Shown here piece after piece: positions 61,048 through 64,000 of a stretch of DNA of 64,000 bases. The DNA lies in NCBI GenBank assembly GCA_905479495.1, contig CAJQMR010000006.1:1-64000 (forward strand), in the 5' to 3' direction. The notes under the pieces are model-generated. The model had not been told where the DNA came from. It searched no databases and was given only the letters and a program-made list of their open reading frames with translations. The stretch is from an uncultured Anaerolineae bacterium. GTDB lineage: Bacteria; Chloroflexota; Anaerolineae; Promineifilales; Promineifilaceae. The translations under genes and the position numbers were made by a program. The first letter of the stretch is position 1; every line of letters starts with the position of its first letter.

Positions 61048-61049
61048 AT

Positions 61050-64000
61050 TTATGGCGTGGGTGTGGCTGTGGGGAAGATGATGGGCGGAATGAATGGCTG
61101 CAAGGTGACCACGACCACAGGGAAGATAGGCACAAGCACCAGGCCTTCATTCAAGCACGGTTCGGGGAAGTCAGCGCCAGTGCGGTGACCACACCAGGCA
61201 AAATCATCATTGTAATTGCCATTAAACCTTTCGCCATTTTCCAGGGCGAAAAATTGTAGGTCGCCGCTGGTGCTGTTGCGGGTCCAGGAACCGTTGAGGA
61301 CGGTGCCGTTGGCGGTGGCTTCAATGATGCCGTCGCCATCAGCGTAGGTGCCTTCTACCTCAGTGCCATCCTGAGTGAAGCTGGCTGTGGCGCAGCCAGC
61401 CGTGCCACAGTTGGTGGTCCAGTTGCCGTACCAGGTGGCCACGCCGCAGGGGTTGGGCTGGGGTTGACCATCACGATAACCGCACCATGCGGCCGTTTTG
61501 TCCCAATTACCAATCCAGTGCTGCCCGTCGTCACTCAACCAGAAATCAATTGAGCCATTTTCCCCAGCAAAAGACCAGGTGCCCGTGAGCCGATTCTCCT
61601 CGATAATGCCCACAATCGTGCCGTTGCCAGCGGCAAACGTGCCGGAAACAGTTTCTTCGCCTTCATTGTGGGTCAAGGTGACGCTGCCACAGTCCAGGAA
61701 TTCACAGCTGCTGAGCCAGACGCCGTTCCAGGCACCGGGCGGAATAGGTGTGTTGGTGAAGGTTGGTGTCGCGGTGGGCGTCGCTGTTGCTGTGGGCGTG
61801 GCGGTTAAGGTCGGTGTCGCGGTGGGCTGGTCTGTCGCGGTGGCGGTTGGCGTAGCCGTGGCTGTTTCTGTGGGCGTAGGCGTGGGTAGTTCGCCAGGGG
61901 CGGGATCTTCGTTGTCGGGCTGGCCGTCGCCGTCGGTGTCTGGGTTGTTGGGATCGGTGGCGTTGTCCACTTCTTCGCCGTCCAGCAGGGTGTCGCCATC
62001 CGTGTCGGGGTTGAGCGGATCGGCGTTCCAGGCGGCTTCGTTGCCATCATTCAGGCCGTCGTCGTCACTGTCAATGTCGTTGGGGTCGGTGCCCAGATTG
62101 TTGACTTCATCGCCATCGGTCAGCCCGTCACCATCGCTGTCTGGATTGTTGGGATCAGTGTTGGTGACGTCGATTTCCTGGCCATCGGTCAGGCCATCGC
62201 CGTCTGTGTCGCCGCCGAGGCGGGCAGCTTCGGTTTGGGTGGCGATGATGGCCGCTTGAGCAACGGCCGTTGCCGTCGCATCTGTCCCGCGTTCATTAAA
62301 AGTGGCATAAACCACCGCCAGGGAGATGCATAAAATGACCAGCAAGATGCCAAAAACGGGCAGCAGCCAGCCAGGAATAATTGGTTTGGTGGTAAGCTGC
62401 CCCTGTAATGTTTGGGTTTCTGGTCCGCTGCTTACCTGGATGGTGAAGGGCTCCGTGCGGGCATTGCCAGTAAACGGCCGTTGCGCGCTGCTCACCTGAA
62501 AATCAACCGTGTCCCGGCCACCCGCAGGTACCGTGATTTGCTGGTTGGGTTCCTCAAACTGCACCGCTTTGGCACCATCCCCGCCGCTGAGCCTGTAAGT
62601 GGCGTCAAAATTACCATCGTTGCGCACCAGCACGCGGCAGACGCCGTTGTTGGTAATGTCGCGGGGGCGCATGTCGATGGCAAACTGGGTAAACGGCCGT
62701 ATCTGTACGGTCCCAGACACGGTGGCCTGCTCTGCCGGATTACTCTGCGACACAACGACCAGACGGTAGCGGTGTTGCCCAGAGCGGGCGCTGCTGTTTT
62801 GGGGTGGATGAATGGTGACGGGCAGTGAACTTTGCGCACCGGGTTGCAGCTGAATGGTGTCATTTGGCAGGCTAATCCAGCTGGGAGGCAAGCCTTCTAA
62901 CTTCAGGAGAAAATGATCGGTGGCGCTGCCCTGGTGGAGCAGTTCGACTTGAATTTCGGCCGTTTGGCCGGGCGAGATTTCTGTGTTGGTGGGATGAACG
63001 ACCAAACTGAGCCGCCCCGTGCTGCTCTGCATGAGCGTGCTGCCTGGTGGGCGGCTGATAGGCGTGGCCGTGGGCTGCTGGTAAGTCGGCAGCGGCGCGG
63101 TTACCAACGGTGGCTCTGATTTGACAGCCGAGGCGGTGCCTTCTAGCTGAATAAAGAAGGGGCCAATGCGCAGCGTTTGGCCTTTAGGCCACGGCTCAGG
63201 CACCTCAGGCAGCAGCTTTACCTCATCCAAAAAAGTGCCGTTGGTGCTGCCTAAATCGGTAATGAGCCAGCCGCTGGGTGTGTACTCCAACCGGGCATGG
63301 TGGCGGGAGATGCCATCGACAGGCAGGGTTACATCGCATGATTCGGAGCGGCCGAGCAAAACAGGGTCGGTGCCTAATTTATAAGTGTGGGGTGATTCCC
63401 CTTTTTGGCTGATGACCAGCCGTTCATTGGGGCTGCTGGTGGCTGCGGCGGCCATTTGCGACGGCCGTTCGATAATCATCTCTTCATGCAGTTGGGTGAG
63501 CATGCTCACCACTGTTTCTTCAGCGGCGGTGGCAAAAACCGTTACGTCTTTCTCGGTGAGGCCAGTGGTGGCTTGGCGCAGGGCGGCGGCAAATTTTTCG
63601 GCCGTCTGGTAGCGGTCTTCTGGCTGCTTGGCAATGGCTTTGATAATGACATTTTGCACAGCCACGGGCAGGCCGGGTTGAATGTGGCGCGGTGGCGGCG
63701 GCGTCTCGTGCATGTGCTTCATCACCGCATCGGTAGGTGTTTTTATGTCAAATGGAAGGCGGCCGGTGGCCAGTTGGTAGAGCACCACGCCGAGGGAATA
63801 AATGTCGGAACGGCCGTCCAGCGTTGAAGATGCCAGCGCTTGCTCTGGGGACATATAAGGCAGCGTGCCCATAAATGTGCCAGATTGGGTTTCGATCCCC
63901 CCTTCCAGCAGCTTGGCCAATCCAAAATCAGTCACCTTAGCGCGGATAGGCAGTTCATCAGGCCGGTCTGGTTGGTCCAGCTTGGTGATCAAAATATTGT
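61050..64000 (-). CDS. Membrane Ser/Thr protein kinase with FHA domain and extracellular TSP3 repeats (5' part outside window)
   Basis: At least 983 codons; the frame stays open at the right edge, where N-I-L-I belongs to the catalytic loop. Seen: D-F-G-L-A-K-L (Mg-binding), S-P-E-Q-A-L, D-I-Y-S-L-G-V-V-L-Y-Q-L. FHA domain: G-R-S-E-S-C-D-V-T-L, I-S-R-H-H-A, L-G-S-T-N-G-T-F-L. Next a beta-rich region, a membrane helix (about 550-575), about six calcium-type D-x-D-G-D-G-L-x-D-G repeats, a Thr/Pro-rich stalk, and two extracellular Cys-bearing repeats near the end (A-W-C-G-Y and A-W-C-G-H). The pattern suggests transduction of an extracellular signal or of wall state to phosphorylation inside. 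Confidence 0.9.
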   Translation of the reverse strand, partial: NILITKLDQPDRPDELPIRAKVTDFGLAKLLEGGIETQSGTFMGTLPYMSPEQALASSTLDGRSDIYSLGVVLYQLATGRLPFDIKTPTDAVMKHMHETPPPPRHIQPGLPVAVQNVIIKAIAKQPEDRYQTAEKFAAALRQATTGLTEKDVTVFATAAEETVVSMLTQLHEEMIIERPSQMAAAATSSPNERLVISQKGESPHTYKLGTDPVLLGRSESCDVTLPVDGISRHHARLEYTPSGWLITDLGSTNGTFLDEVKLLPEVPEPWPKGQTLRIGPFFIQLEGTASAVKSEPPLVTAPLPTYQQPTATPISRPPGSTLMQSSTGRLSLVVHPTNTEISPGQTAEIQVELLHQGSATDHFLLKLEGLPPSWISLPNDTIQLQPGAQSSLPVTIHPPQNSSARSGQHRYRLVVVSQSNPAEQATVSGTVQIRPFTQFAIDMRPRDITNNGVCRVLVRNDGNFDATYRLSGGDGAKAVQFEEPNQQITVPAGGRDTVDFQVSSAQRPFTGNARTEPFTIQVSSGPETQTLQGQLTTKPIIPGWLLPVFGILLVILCISLAVVYATFNERGTDATATAVAQAAIIATQTEAARLGGDTDGDGLTDGQEIDVTNTDPNNPDSDGDGLTDGDEVNNLGTDPNDIDSDDDGLNDGNEAAWNADPLNPDTDGDTLLDGEEVDNATDPNNPDTDGDGQPDNEDPAPGELPTPTPTETATATPTATATDQPTATPTLTATPTATATPTATPTFTNTPIPPGAWNGVWLSSCEFLDCGSVTLTHNEGEETVSGTFAAGNGTIVGIIEENRLTGTWSFAGENGSIDFWLSDDGQHWIGNWDKTAAWCGYRDGQPQPNPCGVATWYGNWTTNCGTAGCATASFTQDGTEVEGTYADGDGIIEATANGTVLNGSWTRNSTSGDLQFFALENGERFNGNYNDDFAWCGHRTGADFPEPCLNEGLVLVPIFPVVVVTLQPFIPPIIFPTATPTP

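Larger units (their letters stand above)
1253..63819. repeat. Highly iterated palindrome ACGGCCGT (HIP-like), about 97 copies across the window
   Basis: The octamer ACGGCCGT recurs on average about every 660 bases from 1253 to 63812, in coding and non-coding DNA alike. Within genes it is read as T-A-V, N-G-R or x-R-P depending on frame, so these tripeptides are scattered through unrelated proteins. Neighbouring bases often extend the symmetry (AACGGCCGTT, GTAACGGCCGTTAC), up to 30 bp. One-base variants such as GCGGCCGT and ACGGCCGA are also frequent. The core CGGCCG is an EagI-type recognition sequence. Cyanobacterial HIP1 (GCGATCGC) is the known parallel. The count is by eye and may be off by a few. 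Confidence 0.93.

Overview
The window is 64 kb of a bacterial chromosome with no rRNA, tRNA, transposase or CRISPR array that I can see. Gene content suggests a member of the Chloroflexota (Anaerolineae or relatives): secreted proteins carrying a Y-L-P-L motif, Pro/Thr-rich stalks, large STAND ATPases with TPRs, a three-gene biotin-dependent acyl-CoA carboxylase, and many small stand-alone enzymes. That placement is inference, as no marker gene is present. The most striking property is a highly iterated palindrome, ACGGCCGT. I counted about 97 copies by eye, in genes and between them, where about one would be expected by chance. It behaves like the HIP1 octamer of cyanobacteria.

Layout. 0-9.6 kb (minus strand): an ion-channel-like membrane protein (partial), a CnoX/YbbN-type thioredoxin, an ABC-2 exporter (permease, ATPase, permease), a decayed paralogue, a membrane protein with its PadR repressor, a degenerate ABC domain fused to LytTR, and a secreted three-repeat protein. 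9.8-19.1 kb (minus): a V4R protein, Nudix hydrolase, M20 amidohydrolase, a translationally coupled pair (stand-alone gyrase-A C-terminal propeller plus Qnr-like pentapeptide protein), a CYTH phosphatase, and the acyl-CoA carboxylase operon. 19.2-25.7 kb: a CBM9-like surface protein, lysophospholipase, FolB and FolK, a hypothetical protein, exonuclease III, a DUF1990-like protein, and an alpha/beta hydrolase. 25.9-32.8 kb is an accessory patch: alanine racemase, AT-rich orphan genes, a possible attC-like site, a decayed DinB gene, an orphan antitoxin, two copies of a composite repeat, a lipoprotein, a beta-helix protein and DUF421.

32.9-37.0 kb is a probable acquired module (ArsR, SRPBCC, UvrA-like ABC ATPase, VOC, truncated PPOX) almost without the iterated palindrome. 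37.1-42.5 kb holds a glycine-betaine ABC system split over two strands (binding protein; a permease made of two fused ProW domains; ProV) with a stray ModB-like permease inside. 42.6-50.9 kb: PlsC, a glycosyltransferase, a STAND-TPR protein, secreted and FG-GAP proteins, and a lone receiver domain. 51-53.9 kb: nucleoside hydrolase plus ribokinase (ribonucleoside salvage) and YigZ. 53.9-61 kb: a possible small RNA, a FAD/Fe-S oxidoreductase overlapped by a membrane-anchored EAD-NACHT protein (candidate defence gene), and a class V aminotransferase. 61-64 kb: a Ser/Thr kinase with FHA and TSP3 repeats, cut by the window end.

A second genome-scale pattern is a set of intergenic hairpins built from short stuttered words (AATTACTC, AGTGAAA, ATCGGTA, GGAGATT, CGCAGAG). 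They lie between many genes, even inside the carboxylase operon, and in two places repeat-like DNA sits in frame inside a coding sequence.
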